Shown here: positions 16,942 to 26,000 of the stretch, one piece after another
Numbering within the stretch: position 1 is the first letter of the stretch
Layout of the letters: each line of letters starts with the position of its first letter
Source: Thermoflexus sp.
GTDB taxonomy: Bacteria; Chloroflexota; Anaerolineae; Aggregatilineales; Aggregatilineaceae
Direction of reading: 5' to 3'
Assembly: GCA_020724465.1 (NCBI GenBank)
Contig: DYGX01000007.1
Span: 62,001 to 126,000, forward strand
Length of the DNA stretch: 64,000 bases
Position numbers and translations under genes: made by a program
Notes under the pieces: model-generated
Told to the model about the DNA's origin: nothing
What the model saw: the letters and a program-made list of their open reading frames with translations, nothing else
The model's database searches: none

Positions 16942-18561
16942 ATGGCACAGAAACTGCGTATCATTCCCCTGGGCGGCCTGGGGGAAATCGGCAAGAACAT
17001 GACCGTCTACGAATACGGCCGCAATATGATTGTCGTCGACTGCGGGGTGATGTTCCCCGAAAGCGACATGTACGGCATCGACCTGGTCCTGCCGGACTAC
17101 AACTACGTGGTGCAGAACCAGGATAAGCTGCGCGGCATCGTGCTGACGCACGGGCACATGGATCACATCGCGGCGCTGCCCTATCTGCTGCGCGAAGTAA
17201 AGGCGCCGATCTACGGCACGCCGCTGACGCTGGGGCTGGTCGAGCGCCAGCTCCGCGAGAAGAACGTGCTCGACCGCGCGACACTGAACACGCTCACCCA
17301 GGGCGAGGTGACCCACCTCGGCCCGTTCCAGATCACGCCCTTCGCCGTGGCGCACTCGATCCCGGACTCGGTTGGGCTGGTGATCGACACGCCGGTGGGC
17401 AAGATCGTCCACACGGGCGACTACAAGCTCGACGAGACGCCCGCAGGTGGCTACCGCACCGATCTGGAAACGCTTGAGCGGCTGACGCGCGGCGGCGTGC
17501 TGGCCATGCTGGGCGATAGCACCAACGCCGACCGCCCCGGCCGCACACCGACCGAGCGCGTCGTCGGCGAGACGCTGGACCGCCTGCTGAGCCAGGCTGG
17601 CAACCAGCGCGTGATCATCGCGACATTTTCCTCGCTGCTGGCCCGCCTGCAGGAGATCATGCACCTGGCGCACAAGCACGGGCGTCACGTGGCGCTGACC
17701 GGGCGCAGCCTGGTTGAGAACGTCAAGCTGGCCCGCGACCTGAGCTATCTGGACGTGCCCGAAGGCGTGCTGGTCGACATCGAGGCGCGCATCCCGCCCT
17801 CGAAGATGCTCATTCTCTCGACCGGGTCCCAGGGCGAGCCGCGTTCCGCCCTCAACCAGATGGCGAACGATCAGCACCGCCAGCTCAAGGTGGGGAGTGG
17901 CGATCTGATCATCATCTCCGGCGGCACGATCCCCGGCAATGAGGAAGTCGTCGGCCAGATGCTCAACAAGCTCTTCGAGCGCGGCGCGAACGTGATCTAC
18001 GGGCCGATGGCTACGGTGCACGTTTCCGGCCACGGCAGCCGCGACGAGATGCGCGCCATGATCGATGCGGTCAAGCCGCGCTATTTCATCCCGGCCCACG
18101 GCGAGGCACGCCATCTGCATCTGCACGCGCAGCTTGCCGTCGAAGCGGGGATGCCCGCCGAGCGGGTGTTTGTGTTGAAGAACGGCGCCCAGTGGGTGAC
18201 CGACGGCGCGAACGCCTGGACGGACGAGCCAATCGCGGTCGACGAGGTGCTGGTCGATGGCCGGCTGATCGGCGAGATCGGCGAGATCGTCATGCGCGAC
18301 CGGCGCCGCCTGTCGCAGGACGGCTTCATCGTCGCGCTGATCCCGATCAACGAGCACCGTCAGCTTGTGGGCGAGCCGCAGATCGTCAGCCGGGGGTTCA
18401 TCTACCTCAACGGTGCCGATGATTTGCTCGCCTCGGCCCGCCAGGAGATCAAGCGGCAGTACCGGCGCGGATCGCGCAACCTGCAGCGCGCGCTGGAAGA
18501 CCTGGTCTACCGCGAGACACAGCTTCGCCCGGTCGTCCTGCCGCAGTATATCCAGGTCTAG
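16942..18561 (+). CDS. rnj: Ribonuclease J
   Basis: A 539-residue metallo-beta-lactamase/beta-CASP ribonuclease, RNase J, with 5' to 3' exonuclease and endonuclease activity in RNA processing and decay. The N-terminus IIPLGGLGEIGKNMTVYEY and the zinc motif THGHMDHIAALPY are classical, followed by GDYKLDETPAGG, the beta-CASP GRSLVENVKLA and STGSQGEPRSALNQMA stretches, HVSGHGSRDEM, and FIPAHGEARHL. The length is normal (about 550). An AGGAA lies 13 bases before the ATG, a loose spacing. It is monocistronic with a long leader and followed by a 30-bp palindromic terminator. Confidence 0.95.
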   Translation: MAQKLRIIPLGGLGEIGKNMTVYEYGRNMIVVDCGVMFPESDMYGIDLVLPDYNYVVQNQDKLRGIVLTHGHMDHIAALPYLLREVKAPIYGTPLTLGLVERQLREKNVLDRATLNTLTQGEVTHLGPFQITPFAVAHSIPDSVGLVIDTPVGKIVHTGDYKLDETPAGGYRTDLETLERLTRGGVLAMLGDSTNADRPGRTPTERVVGETLDRLLSQAGNQRVIIATFSSLLARLQEIMHLAHKHGRHVALTGRSLVENVKLARDLSYLDVPEGVLVDIEARIPPSKMLILSTGSQGEPRSALNQMANDQHRQLKVGSGDLIIISGGTIPGNEEVVGQMLNKLFERGANVIYGPMATVHVSGHGSRDEMRAMIDAVKPRYFIPAHGEARHLHLHAQLAVEAGMPAERVFVLKNGAQWVTDGANAWTDEPIAVDEVLVDGRLIGEIGEIVMRDRRRLSQDGFIVALIPINEHRQLVGEPQIVSRGFIYLNGADDLLASARQEIKRQYRRGSRNLQRALEDLVYRETQLRPVVLPQYIQV

Positions 18562-18611
18562 ACGTCGGCACTGCCTGCGCCTGGGCGATCGGTTAAGAGG
18601 CATGACTGACC

Positions 18612-18641
18612 GCGGGCTGCCGGATCGATCCGGCAGCCCGC
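18612..18641. terminator. Perfect 30-bp palindrome, bidirectional terminator
   Basis: Two 15-base arms starting GCGGGCTGCCGG pair perfectly around GATC-GATC. It lies 50 bases past the ribonuclease J stop and 27 bases from the stop of the convergent protease gene. Confidence 0.7.
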
Positions 18642-18667
18642 AGATTTGTCCGCACCCACGCCGCCGC

Positions 18668-19765
18668 TCAGGGCGCGGGCAGGTAGGGTGCCATCGCCGG
18701 GCAGGACGCCTGGATCGCCTGCTGCAGTGTGCGGTTGTTCCAATCGCCGGACACCAGCGCGATGACGCCATCCGGGGTGCGGCAGAAATCCGTCCCCACT
18801 GCCGAGGCGTAGAGCGCCAGCGCAAAGCTCAGGCGCGGGGCCGCGAACGACGTCCCCGATACCTCGCCGTGCTCGCTGGCATACTCGCCCGGCAACATGA
18901 TCTCGCCGTAATTCGAGATGCGCTTCTGCTGGCCGGGCCGCTCGCTTTCGGCGGTCAGCAGCGGCGTGTCCTGCTGCTTGTTCCACGGCCCGCCTGTGTC
19001 GTAGCCCATCCCCCGGCTGGCACTGACGCTGATCACCTGGCCCCAGGCACCCGGCCAGAAGGGATAGTCCAGCCCGAAGTTCCCCGCCGCCGCCACTGCG
19101 ATCACGTCATCGCTGCGCGCCGCCAGCAGGCTCTGCAGCGGATCGAGGTCGGTTTCGGTTTGCGCTTTTTGGGACATCGCCGGGAAGACCGTGCCGTTAT
19201 AGAACACCACCGCGCGCTGGAAGAGGCTCCGGTAGCGGTTCAGGTTCTTGGCGTTGCGCGCGTCCAGCAGTTGCCCGCCAAACTCGGCCAGTGCCTGGAG
19301 ATGCTCACAGGGGATGATCGCGAAGCTCATGTTGACCACGTACACATCGGCGGGGTGTTCGTCGATCGCATCCTCGATCCGGATAGCGACCTCGTCGGTG
19401 GTCGCGCCGTGAATATCGACCGGTACAAGCGAGATGAAGCCCTCGGCCCCGGCGTCGGCCACCAGCTCTTCCAGCTCGGCCAGCACCAGCTCGCCATGCG
19501 CCACCGGGATCGGGCCGGCTGCCACGCCGCGGATCGCGAACGCCTGCCCTTCCAGGCTCACCGCGCACGCCGCGTCCGGCTCGAAGCTCGCTCCGGCCAG
19601 GTCGGCGATGTCCGCGCTCGTGAAGTCGTCCACGACCAGGATCGCCACCTGGTGCTCGCCCTGTGCGTGCGCGGCTCCCCATGGGGGAGCAACCACACCA
19701 AGGGCCAGCGCCGCCAGCAGCGCAATACGGATCCACCGGGCCAGGGTCGTGTTGGAGTGTCTCAT
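18668..19765 (-). CDS. Exported subtilisin-like (S8 family) peptidase
   Basis: A 365-residue protein with a signal peptide (WIRIALLAALALGVVAPPWGAAHAQ) and a degenerate but complete S8 triad: Asp46 in ILVVDDF, His90 in VAHGELV and Ser306 in SGTSFAAP. The oxyanion Asn229 lies in AAAGNFG. NMSFAI matches the substrate-binding NMSLG stretch. It has no propeptide of normal size and no cell-wall anchor. The gene starts 35 bases after the STAND NTPase stop in the same direction, so they form one transcript. Extracytoplasmic cleavage is expected from the signal peptide; its target is unknown. Confidence 0.82.
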   Translation of the reverse strand: MRHSNTTLARWIRIALLAALALGVVAPPWGAAHAQGEHQVAILVVDDFTSADIADLAGASFEPDAACAVSLEGQAFAIRGVAAGPIPVAHGELVLAELEELVADAGAEGFISLVPVDIHGATTDEVAIRIEDAIDEHPADVYVVNMSFAIIPCEHLQALAEFGGQLLDARNAKNLNRYRSLFQRAVVFYNGTVFPAMSQKAQTETDLDPLQSLLAARSDDVIAVAAAGNFGLDYPFWPGAWGQVISVSASRGMGYDTGGPWNKQQDTPLLTAESERPGQQKRISNYGEIMLPGEYASEHGEVSGTSFAAPRLSFALALYASAVGTDFCRTPDGVIALVSGDWNNRTLQQAIQASCPAMAPYLPAP

Positions 19766-19800
19766 CGCAAAGGTACCCCTTCTCCGGCTGTGTCAGCCGG

Positions 19801-22176
19801 CTATTCGACCGGATAGTCAGCAGACTGCATGTAGGCTTCCACTTCGGCGGCTTTCGCGTGCATCCCGCTCTCGCGGAACAACGCGAGCGCGCTCGCAAAA
19901 CACGATCGCGCCTGGCTGTGATCGTCCAGACGATGGTAATCCTCGCCCATGGACTGCAGCGCGTGGGCGCGCCAGATGCGGTTCGCACCCGCCTGGGCGA
20001 TCTCAAGCGCGCGCCGGTGATGGGCCAGCGCGTCGCCGTATTGACCGAGCAGATGCTCCGCCGAGCCGAGGTTGATCAGCGCGAAAAAGTGCGTTTCAGC
20101 GTCTTGCATCTTCTCGGCCAGCGCGGCTTCGTGCGCAAATGCGCGGCGCGCGCCCTCGTAATCGCCCCGCGACTGGGCGTAATATCCCTGATGTTCCAGC
20201 ACAAAGGCGAGCAAGTAGCTGTCGTCCAGCTCCTGCGCGATCTGATATGCCGCGTCAAAGTGGGCCGGCGCGTCGTCCGCCCCCTGGTCGGCGCGGACCT
20301 TGCCGACTGCACACAGCAGCAGAGCCTGGCGGTCGCGCCGGTTCAGGCGGCGCGCCAGGTCTAGCGCCTGCTGATAGGCATCGAGGGCGCCGGGCAGATC
20401 GGCCCGGTCGTAGGCGATGTTGCCGCGCTTGCCCAGCAGGAAATGGCGTGTCTCGTCCTGCGCCGGACCGAGCTCCTCGGCGGCCCGGAGCGCGGCGTCG
20501 AGCAGATGCAGAAATGCCAGCGTGTGCCCGCGTGCGGCGAGGTACGGCCCGCACAGCGCCCGCATCATCTCGACCAACGAGGCGCGGTCACCGTCCTGGC
20601 TGGCGCGTTCCGCCGCCCCGAGCAGATTCCCGATCTCGACGTCGAGCGCCTCGACCTCGGCCTCGTGCGCGCGGGCAAACGCCAGGCACGCCGCGATCAC
20701 GGGGGCGCGATCGCGCGCCTGGCGGGCGGCAATGGTCGCCGCGTAGCTGTAGGCGAAATCGTGCACGCGGTACGACGCCGGGCGCCCGTCCGCCTCGGGC
20801 ACGCGCTCGGCCAGACCACGCCGGTGCAGGATCGTCAAGGCATCCGCGACCGCCGCCTGATCCCGGGCCATCAGGCGAGCCAGCAGGTCGACCGTCGCGC
20901 CGGGGGTGAACAGCAGCCCAAACGCCAGAAAGACCTCGCGCACCGGCTCGTCCAGCGCGTACAGGCTGGCGTTGAGCAGCTCGGTGACGCTGGTGCGGCC
21001 TTCTTCTGCGAACTCGCCGGGCATCGCCAGTGCGTGCGGCGCGGCGGCGATGCGTTGCAGCAGCTCCGCCGTGTCGATCTGATCCACCTTCAGCATCTTC
21101 CCGGCCACTTCCAGGGCGAAGGCGTGATAACCAAGCTGGCGGCACAACTCGTCGGCAGCGCCCTCCGCCTCGCCGCTGCGCCCGGCGTAGTAGGCCAGCG
21201 CGGCGCGCGCGTCGGCTGGCTCCAGCCGCCCGATTTCGACAATCTGATCGAGCGCGTAGCGGTGCTGCGAGGTGACCAGCACGCTCATCTGGCGCGGCAC
21301 GGCCTTGAGCACCTCGAACAGCGCGGGGCCGTCCCAGACATCATCCAGCACCAGCAACGACGCGCCCGACTCGGCCAGCAGGCGGCGCAACACCTTGGGG
21401 CGCTCGGCGTCTGCGGCCCCGGCGACGGCCGGCTGACCGCCCAGCGGGCGGGCCAGCGCCTCGCAAATGCTGCGCGCCTTTTCGCTGCCGGTGTGCAGCC
21501 ACAGAACCGCGCCTCGCCCGTCGTCGATCCAGTCCGCCGCGACGGTTGCGGCCAGTGCCGATTTACCCATCCCGCTGAAGCCTTGCAGCAGCACGCGCCC
21601 GCCGTCGTCTAACAGGGCGCGCACCCGCTCGACCGCAGCCCGGCGCCCGATCAGCTTGCGGGGCAGGTTCGGCACATCATCGCCAGACTCGGCCAGCACC
21701 GCGCTTGCCGCGCCGGGCCGCCGCGCCAGGCGATCTTGCAGCCAGATGGCGATCGACTTGCGAACCTGCTCGCACAGCTCGTCGACCGTCTTGAACCACT
21801 TGGGCGTGATGCCGGCCAGCACGTCGCTCTGCGCCTCGAGAAAGGCGATCAGGCGCGGGTCGCGGCGCGCGGAGTCCACATCTTTGACGTAGATGTGCCG
21901 GTCAATCGCCCACTCTGTTGCGCGCTCGAACTCGTCGATCGTCCACTCGCCGTATTCGTTCCAGAACAGGCCGATGTACAGCGCGGACTGCTTAAGGGCG
22001 TCCAGGTATACCTCGCGGATCGAGCGGTCGGCGGCGGGCGCGTCCGTCTCGAAAACCCACGGGCGCAGCGTCACCAGCTCGTTCCCAAGCGTCGGCAGCA
22101 GGCGGTGCAGCGCCTCGCGTTCCGGCGCCAGCTCCTGCATTTTCGAGCTGATAAAGACATGCAGATCGGTCGTCAT
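19801..22176 (-). CDS. STAND NTPase with DUF4062, NB-ARC and TPR domains
   Basis: A 791-residue signal-transducing ATPase. Residues 1-100 are a DUF4062 domain (VFISSKMQELAPEREAL, YIGLFWNEYGEWTIDEFERA), a fold related to TIR and nucleoside-processing effectors. The NB-ARC follows: Walker A GFSGMGKS at 199-206, Walker B LLVLDDVWD at 274-282, and a winged-helix part to about 470. Roughly residues 540-780 are TPR repeats (GNIAYDRADLPGALDAYQQAL, LGQYGDALAHHRRALEI). Such proteins sense ligands through repeats and oligomerise on ATP binding; some act in antiphage defence and many have unknown roles. It is the first gene of an operon with an exported S8 peptidase. The GGGGG next to the ATG is an odd ribosome site. 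Confidence 0.87.
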   Translation of the reverse strand: MTTDLHVFISSKMQELAPEREALHRLLPTLGNELVTLRPWVFETDAPAADRSIREVYLDALKQSALYIGLFWNEYGEWTIDEFERATEWAIDRHIYVKDVDSARRDPRLIAFLEAQSDVLAGITPKWFKTVDELCEQVRKSIAIWLQDRLARRPGAASAVLAESGDDVPNLPRKLIGRRAAVERVRALLDDGGRVLLQGFSGMGKSALAATVAADWIDDGRGAVLWLHTGSEKARSICEALARPLGGQPAVAGAADAERPKVLRRLLAESGASLLVLDDVWDGPALFEVLKAVPRQMSVLVTSQHRYALDQIVEIGRLEPADARAALAYYAGRSGEAEGAADELCRQLGYHAFALEVAGKMLKVDQIDTAELLQRIAAAPHALAMPGEFAEEGRTSVTELLNASLYALDEPVREVFLAFGLLFTPGATVDLLARLMARDQAAVADALTILHRRGLAERVPEADGRPASYRVHDFAYSYAATIAARQARDRAPVIAACLAFARAHEAEVEALDVEIGNLLGAAERASQDGDRASLVEMMRALCGPYLAARGHTLAFLHLLDAALRAAEELGPAQDETRHFLLGKRGNIAYDRADLPGALDAYQQALDLARRLNRRDRQALLLCAVGKVRADQGADDAPAHFDAAYQIAQELDDSYLLAFVLEHQGYYAQSRGDYEGARRAFAHEAALAEKMQDAETHFFALINLGSAEHLLGQYGDALAHHRRALEIAQAGANRIWRAHALQSMGEDYHRLDDHSQARSCFASALALFRESGMHAKAAEVEAYMQSADYPVE

Positions 22177-22251
22177 CCCCCACGCGATCTTCCGGAAAGA
22201 ACGGGCGGGGCCGTTTGCCGGGCCGCCCGCCGCATCGTTCAGGTTATCCCC

Positions 22252-22257
22252 ATTATA
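22252..22257 (-). promoter_or_regulatory. Perfect -10 box for the STAND NTPase operon
   Basis: Read leftward this is TATAAT, 75 bases before the NTPase start. No recognisable -35 is found 16-18 bases away, so activation or an alternative -35 is likely. It lies in the 307-base divergent region 22177-22483, which holds no gene. That region also contains a GTAAAC/GTTTAC inverted pair near 22402-22426 that could be a phosphate-regulator site for pstS. Confidence 0.45.
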
Positions 22258-22455
22258 CCCAAACTTCTCTTCTTACCGGTGAAAGGTATTCTAAAAGCGC
22301 GGCTTACAGAACGGCTTTCCCGCCTGGACTACCATCCGCAGCGGCACATTAAAGAAGTTTAAACAGGATTTTACTGAAAGTTAATGCCCCAAAAACCTTC
22401 CCGTAAACTATGCTTAATATGGTTTACCGGGTGGGTAAAGTGGGGAAAGCCGCAC

Positions 22456-22486
22456 AAGGAGAGGGCCAGCATCCTGGCCGCCCATG
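22456..22486 (+). promoter_or_regulatory. Split ribosome binding site of pstS with a hairpin spacer
   Basis: The Shine-Dalgarno AAGGAG (22456-22461) is 22 bases from the ATG at 22484, too far for normal initiation. The intervening GGCCAG (22464-22469) and CTGGCC (22474-22479) form a perfect 6-bp stem with a CATC loop. Folding it brings the site to an effective distance of about 6 bases. This also decides the start at 22484. Confidence 0.55.
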
Positions 22487-23401
22487 ATCGAAACTGACGA
22501 TAAGGCGCGCCGCGGGACTGCGTGGATAGCCGCGCTGCTCGCCGCCCTGCTTGCGCTCGCGGCGCTGACCGGGTGCGCATCGCGCGCCGCCGGGGACACA
22601 GCACGCGGCGCCGCGCGCGCCATCCAGAACAAAGGCTCCGACACCTTAGTAAACGTCGCGCTGGCCTGGGCAGAAGCCTACCAGAAGGTCGCGCCGGACG
22701 TGGCCATCGCCGTCACCGGCGGCGGCTCCGGCACCGGGATCGCGGCGTTGATCAATGGCACGGTAGACATCGCCAACGCCTCGCGCGAAATCAAGTCCGA
22801 CGAGATCGCTGCCGCCCGCGCTCAAGGCATCGAGCCGGTCGAGTTCGTCGTCGCGATCGATGCCCTGGCGATCATCGTCAACCACCACAACCCCGTTGAC
22901 CGGCTGACCCTACCTCAGCTTGCCGACATCTTCACGGGGCGCATCACCAACTGGAAAGAGGTGGGCGGGCGCGACGCACCGATTGTCCTCGTCTCGCGCG
23001 AGAGCAACTCCGGCACGCACGTTTACTTCCTCGAAGAAGTTGTGCGCCTGGGCGACCCCAATAACCGCGACATCTTCGCCGCGCACACGCTGATGATGCC
23101 GTCCTCGGTGGGCATCACCAGCGAGGTCAGCCGCAACCCCAACGCCATCGGCTACGACGGCCTGGGCTACGTCACTGCTGAGGAGAAGGTCATCGCCGTC
23201 GCGCGGGATGCCAGCTCGCCCTACGTCCTGCCCGCCGTCGAAACCGCCGCCGACGGCAGCTATCCTCTGGCACGCAACCTCTTCATGTACACCGCGGGCC
23301 AGCCTTCGGACGAGATCGCCGCCTATCTGGACTGGATTCGCGGTCCGGAAGGGCAGGCGATCGTCAAGGCGCTCGGCTTTGTGCCGGTGACGGAGAACTG
23401 A
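22484..23401 (+). CDS. pstS: Phosphate ABC transporter substrate-binding lipoprotein PstS
   Basis: A 305-residue phosphate receptor of the PBP-like superfamily. It has a lipoprotein signal with lipobox LTGC (Cys31), so unlike the sugar-binding proteins here it is membrane-tethered. Phosphate-binding signatures are NKGSDTL, GGGSGTGIAAL, DIANASREIK and RESNSGTHVYF. It heads the operon pstS-pstC-pstA-pstB1-pstB2-phoU; the pstC ATG follows 5 bases after its stop. Translation probably depends on the hairpin-spaced ribosome site upstream. Confidence 0.93.
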   Translation: MIETDDKARRGTAWIAALLAALLALAALTGCASRAAGDTARGAARAIQNKGSDTLVNVALAWAEAYQKVAPDVAIAVTGGGSGTGIAALINGTVDIANASREIKSDEIAAARAQGIEPVEFVVAIDALAIIVNHHNPVDRLTLPQLADIFTGRITNWKEVGGRDAPIVLVSRESNSGTHVYFLEEVVRLGDPNNRDIFAAHTLMMPSSVGITSEVSRNPNAIGYDGLGYVTAEEKVIAVARDASSPYVLPAVETAADGSYPLARNLFMYTAGQPSDEIAAYLDWIRGPEGQAIVKALGFVPVTEN

Positions 23402-23406
23402 GCAGG

Positions 23407-24369
23407 ATGGCAAACCTGAACGATTTCGCCAAAGCACGCACCGCCCAGATAGCCCTCCGCGTTCGTCCGATGGGCGTCTGGCTGCGCCGCGGGCGGCTTG
23501 AGACGCTCATCGAGCTGTTGATCCGGCTGTCCGGCGTGTCCACCATCGTGATCGTGGGCCTCATCTTCCTCTTTCTGCTGCGCGAAGGGCTGCCGGCCTT
23601 CCTCGATATTCCGCTGCGCCAGTTGTTCGGCAGCCGGTGGTACCCGATCGAAGGGTTCTACGGCATCTGGCCGCTGCTGGTCGGCTCGCTGGTGGTAACC
23701 GCCGGCGCCATTGTGATCGCCGTCCCGCTTGGCCTGACGACCGCCGTCTACCTGGGCGAGATCGCCCCGGTGTGGCAGCGCGAGATCCTCAAGCCGCTGA
23801 TCGAGGTGCTGGCCGGGATTCCCTCGATTGTGCTGGGCTTTCTGGGCTGGGTGGCGCTGGCGCCGATCATCCAGAGCCTGGGCGCGCCCACCGGTCTGAC
23901 CGCGCTCACCGGCTCGCTGATCCTGGCCTATATGGCGCTGCCCACGATCATCAGCATCTCTGAAGACGCGCTGTACGCCGTCCCGAAGGAATACCGCGAC
24001 GGGGCGCTGGCGATCGGCGCGACGCAGTGGCAGACGATCTGGCGGGTGGTCCTGCCGGCGGCGCGCTCTGGGCTGGCGATGGCTGTCATGCTCGGCATCG
24101 GGCGGGCCATCGGCGAGACGATGGCCGTCATGATGGTCACTGGCAACGCCGCGTTCATCCCCGATCTTGGGCTGGACCTGCCGCTCCATCCGGTCCGCAC
24201 CATGACCGCGACCATCGCGGCAGAGATGGGCGAAGTGGCGCAGGGGAGCCTGCACTACAACGTCTTGTTTGGAATCGGCATCGTGCTGTTTGTGGTGACC
24301 TTCGCCATCAATCTGGTGGCGGGTCGCCTGGTCGGCAGCGTCGTCCGGCGGCGCGGGGGGCAGCTATGA
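23407..24369 (+). CDS. pstC: Phosphate ABC transporter permease PstC
   Basis: A 320-residue inner-membrane permease with six core helices, subunit C of the high-affinity phosphate channel. Family signatures are the SRWYPIEGFYGIWPLLVGSL loop, the EAA-type stretch YRDGALAIGATQWQTIWRVVLPAARSGL, and IGRAIGETMAVMMVTGN. Its stop overlaps the pstA start (ATGA), indicating translational coupling. An extra-long first cytoplasmic segment of about 35 residues precedes helix 1, within the normal range. Confidence 0.93.
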   Translation: MANLNDFAKARTAQIALRVRPMGVWLRRGRLETLIELLIRLSGVSTIVIVGLIFLFLLREGLPAFLDIPLRQLFGSRWYPIEGFYGIWPLLVGSLVVTAGAIVIAVPLGLTTAVYLGEIAPVWQREILKPLIEVLAGIPSIVLGFLGWVALAPIIQSLGAPTGLTALTGSLILAYMALPTIISISEDALYAVPKEYRDGALAIGATQWQTIWRVVLPAARSGLAMAVMLGIGRAIGETMAVMMVTGNAAFIPDLGLDLPLHPVRTMTATIAAEMGEVAQGSLHYNVLFGIGIVLFVVTFAINLVAGRLVGSVVRRRGGQL

Positions 24370-25235
24370 GACTGGCGATGCGTCCGGCGATGAAGCGCCA
24401 GCAAACCCAGAAGATCGCCGTTGGCCTGATCACCGGCGCGGCGGTGCTGGTCGTCATCCCGATCGTGTTGGTGATCCTGTACATCGTGGTGCAGGGGATC
24501 GGCGCGTTGAGCTGGGAGTTTCTGACCGCTCCTCCGCGCAACGGCATGACCGAAGGCGGGATCATGCCGGCGATCCTGGGCACGCTGATCTTGACCCTGG
24601 GCACTGCGATCGTGTGCCTGCCGCTCGCCATCGGCGCCGCGATCTACCTGGCGGAGTACGCCAGCGACAACCGGCTGACGCGCTGGGTGCGGCTGGCGAT
24701 CGTCAATCTGGCAGGCATCCCGTCGATCGTCTACGGGCTGTTTGGGCTGGGCGCGTTTGTCCTGTTCCTGCAGTTTGGGACCTCGATCCTGGCCGGCTCA
24801 CTGACCCTGGGGATCATGACCCTGCCGGTGGTGATCAGCACGGCGGAAGAGGCGATCCTCTCTGTTCCCCAAGAGTTCCGCCTGGTGAGCCAGAGCCTGG
24901 GCGCGACCCGCTGGCAGACGATCCGCCACCAGGTGCTGCCGCATGCCATGCCGGGCATCATCACCGGCGTGATCCTCGGCCTCAGCCGTGCCGCCGGCGA
25001 GACCGCGCCGATTCTGTTCACCGTCGCCGCCTTCTACGTGCCGCACCTGCCGCAGTCCATTTCGGACCAGACGATGGCGCTGCCCTATCACCTCTACGTC
25101 ATCGCGACGCAGGTGCCGGGGATGCCGCTCTCGGTTCAGTACGGCACAGCGCTGGTGCTGCTGCTGCTTGTGCTCTCGCTAACGGTAGTCGCCACCGTGA
25201 TCCGCACGCGCATGCGCCGCCGCCGGGACTGGTAG
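24366..25235 (+). CDS. pstA: Phosphate ABC transporter permease PstA
   Basis: A 289-residue inner-membrane permease, partner of PstC. It has six helices, the EAA-like loop VPQEFRLVSQSLGATRWQTI, and the family motif GLSRAAGETAPILFT. The start ATG at 24366 overlaps the pstC stop; a much longer open frame reaching back into pstC is rejected because it has no homology. It ends six bases before pstB1. Confidence 0.93.
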   Translation: MRLAMRPAMKRQQTQKIAVGLITGAAVLVVIPIVLVILYIVVQGIGALSWEFLTAPPRNGMTEGGIMPAILGTLILTLGTAIVCLPLAIGAAIYLAEYASDNRLTRWVRLAIVNLAGIPSIVYGLFGLGAFVLFLQFGTSILAGSLTLGIMTLPVVISTAEEAILSVPQEFRLVSQSLGATRWQTIRHQVLPHAMPGIITGVILGLSRAAGETAPILFTVAAFYVPHLPQSISDQTMALPYHLYVIATQVPGMPLSVQYGTALVLLLLVLSLTVVATVIRTRMRRRRDW

Positions 25236-25241
25236 GCCGCC

Positions 25242-26000
25242 ATGGGACCAAAGATCGTCGTTAAGAACGTGTATTTCACCTACGGAGACGGGACCGAGGC
25301 GCTCCATAACGTTTCAATGGAGATCGCCAGCTACCAGATTTTCGTGCTGTTCGGCCCGGCGCGCGCCGGGAAAACCACGCTGCTGCGGCTCTTCAACCGG
25401 CTCTCGGACCTGATCGAAAACGCCACCGTCCAGGGGCAAATCCTGTTCAACGGGCGCGACATCTTCGAGCGCGGCACAGACGTGATCGATCTGCGACGGC
25501 GCATCGGCATGGTGTTTGCCATCCCGACCCCGCTGCCGGGCAGCATCCGCGACAACATCACCTACGGCCTGCGTATGGCCGGGATCCGCAACCGCGACGA
25601 GCTGGAAAGCCGCGTCGAGCGCTCGCTGACCCAGGCCGCGCTGTGGAACGAGGTCAAAGACCGGCTCGACAAACCTGCCTCGGCGCTGTCCGGCGGGCAG
25701 AAACAGCGTCTGTGCATCGCCCGCAGCCTGGCGCTGGAGCCGGAAGTGCTGATCCTGGATAACCCCACGTCCGGGCTGGATCCGCTCTCGACCGCGATGG
25801 TTGAGGAGAGCCTGCACGAACTGAAACAGCGTTACACCATCATCATGGTTCCGCACAGCGTCCAACAGGCGGCGCGCGTGGCAACCACCGCCGCGTTTAT
25901 GCTGGACGGCGAAATCATTGAAGTCGGCAGCGCGGATCAGATCTTTGGGCAACCGCAGGTCAAACAGACCGAGGATTATGTGACAGGACGGTTCGGCTGA
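25242..26000 (+). CDS. pstB: Phosphate ABC transporter ATPase, catalytically degenerate copy (PstB1)
   Basis: A 252-residue PstB-family ATPase with several key residues changed. Walker A is GPARAGKTT (38-46) instead of GPSGCGKST. The Q-loop Gln is Ala93 (GMVFAIPTP instead of VFQKPNP). The catalytic Glu after Walker B is Asn174 ([12 protein letters not shown]). In contrast, the signature LSGGQ (149-153) and the H-loop His are intact. It should bind ATP but hydrolyse poorly in its own site. Its stop overlaps the start of a second pstB whose defects are the reverse, so the two likely form an obligate heterodimer. Confidence 0.9.
   Translation: MGPKIVVKNVYFTYGDGTEALHNVSMEIASYQIFVLFGPARAGKTTLLRLFNRLSDLIENATVQGQILFNGRDIFERGTDVIDLRRRIGMVFAIPTPLPGSIRDNITYGLRMAGIRNRDELESRVERSLTQAALWNEVKDRLDKPASALSGGQKQRLCIARSLALEPEVLILDNPTSGLDPLSTAMVEESLHELKQRYTIIMVPHSVQQAARVATTAAFMLDGEIIEVGSADQIFGQPQVKQTEDYVTGRFG

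Noticed and set aside
16810-18825. A 671-codon minus-strand frame opposite ribonuclease J
   Set aside because: It mirrors a fully conserved rnj gene and its translation shows no recognisable domain.
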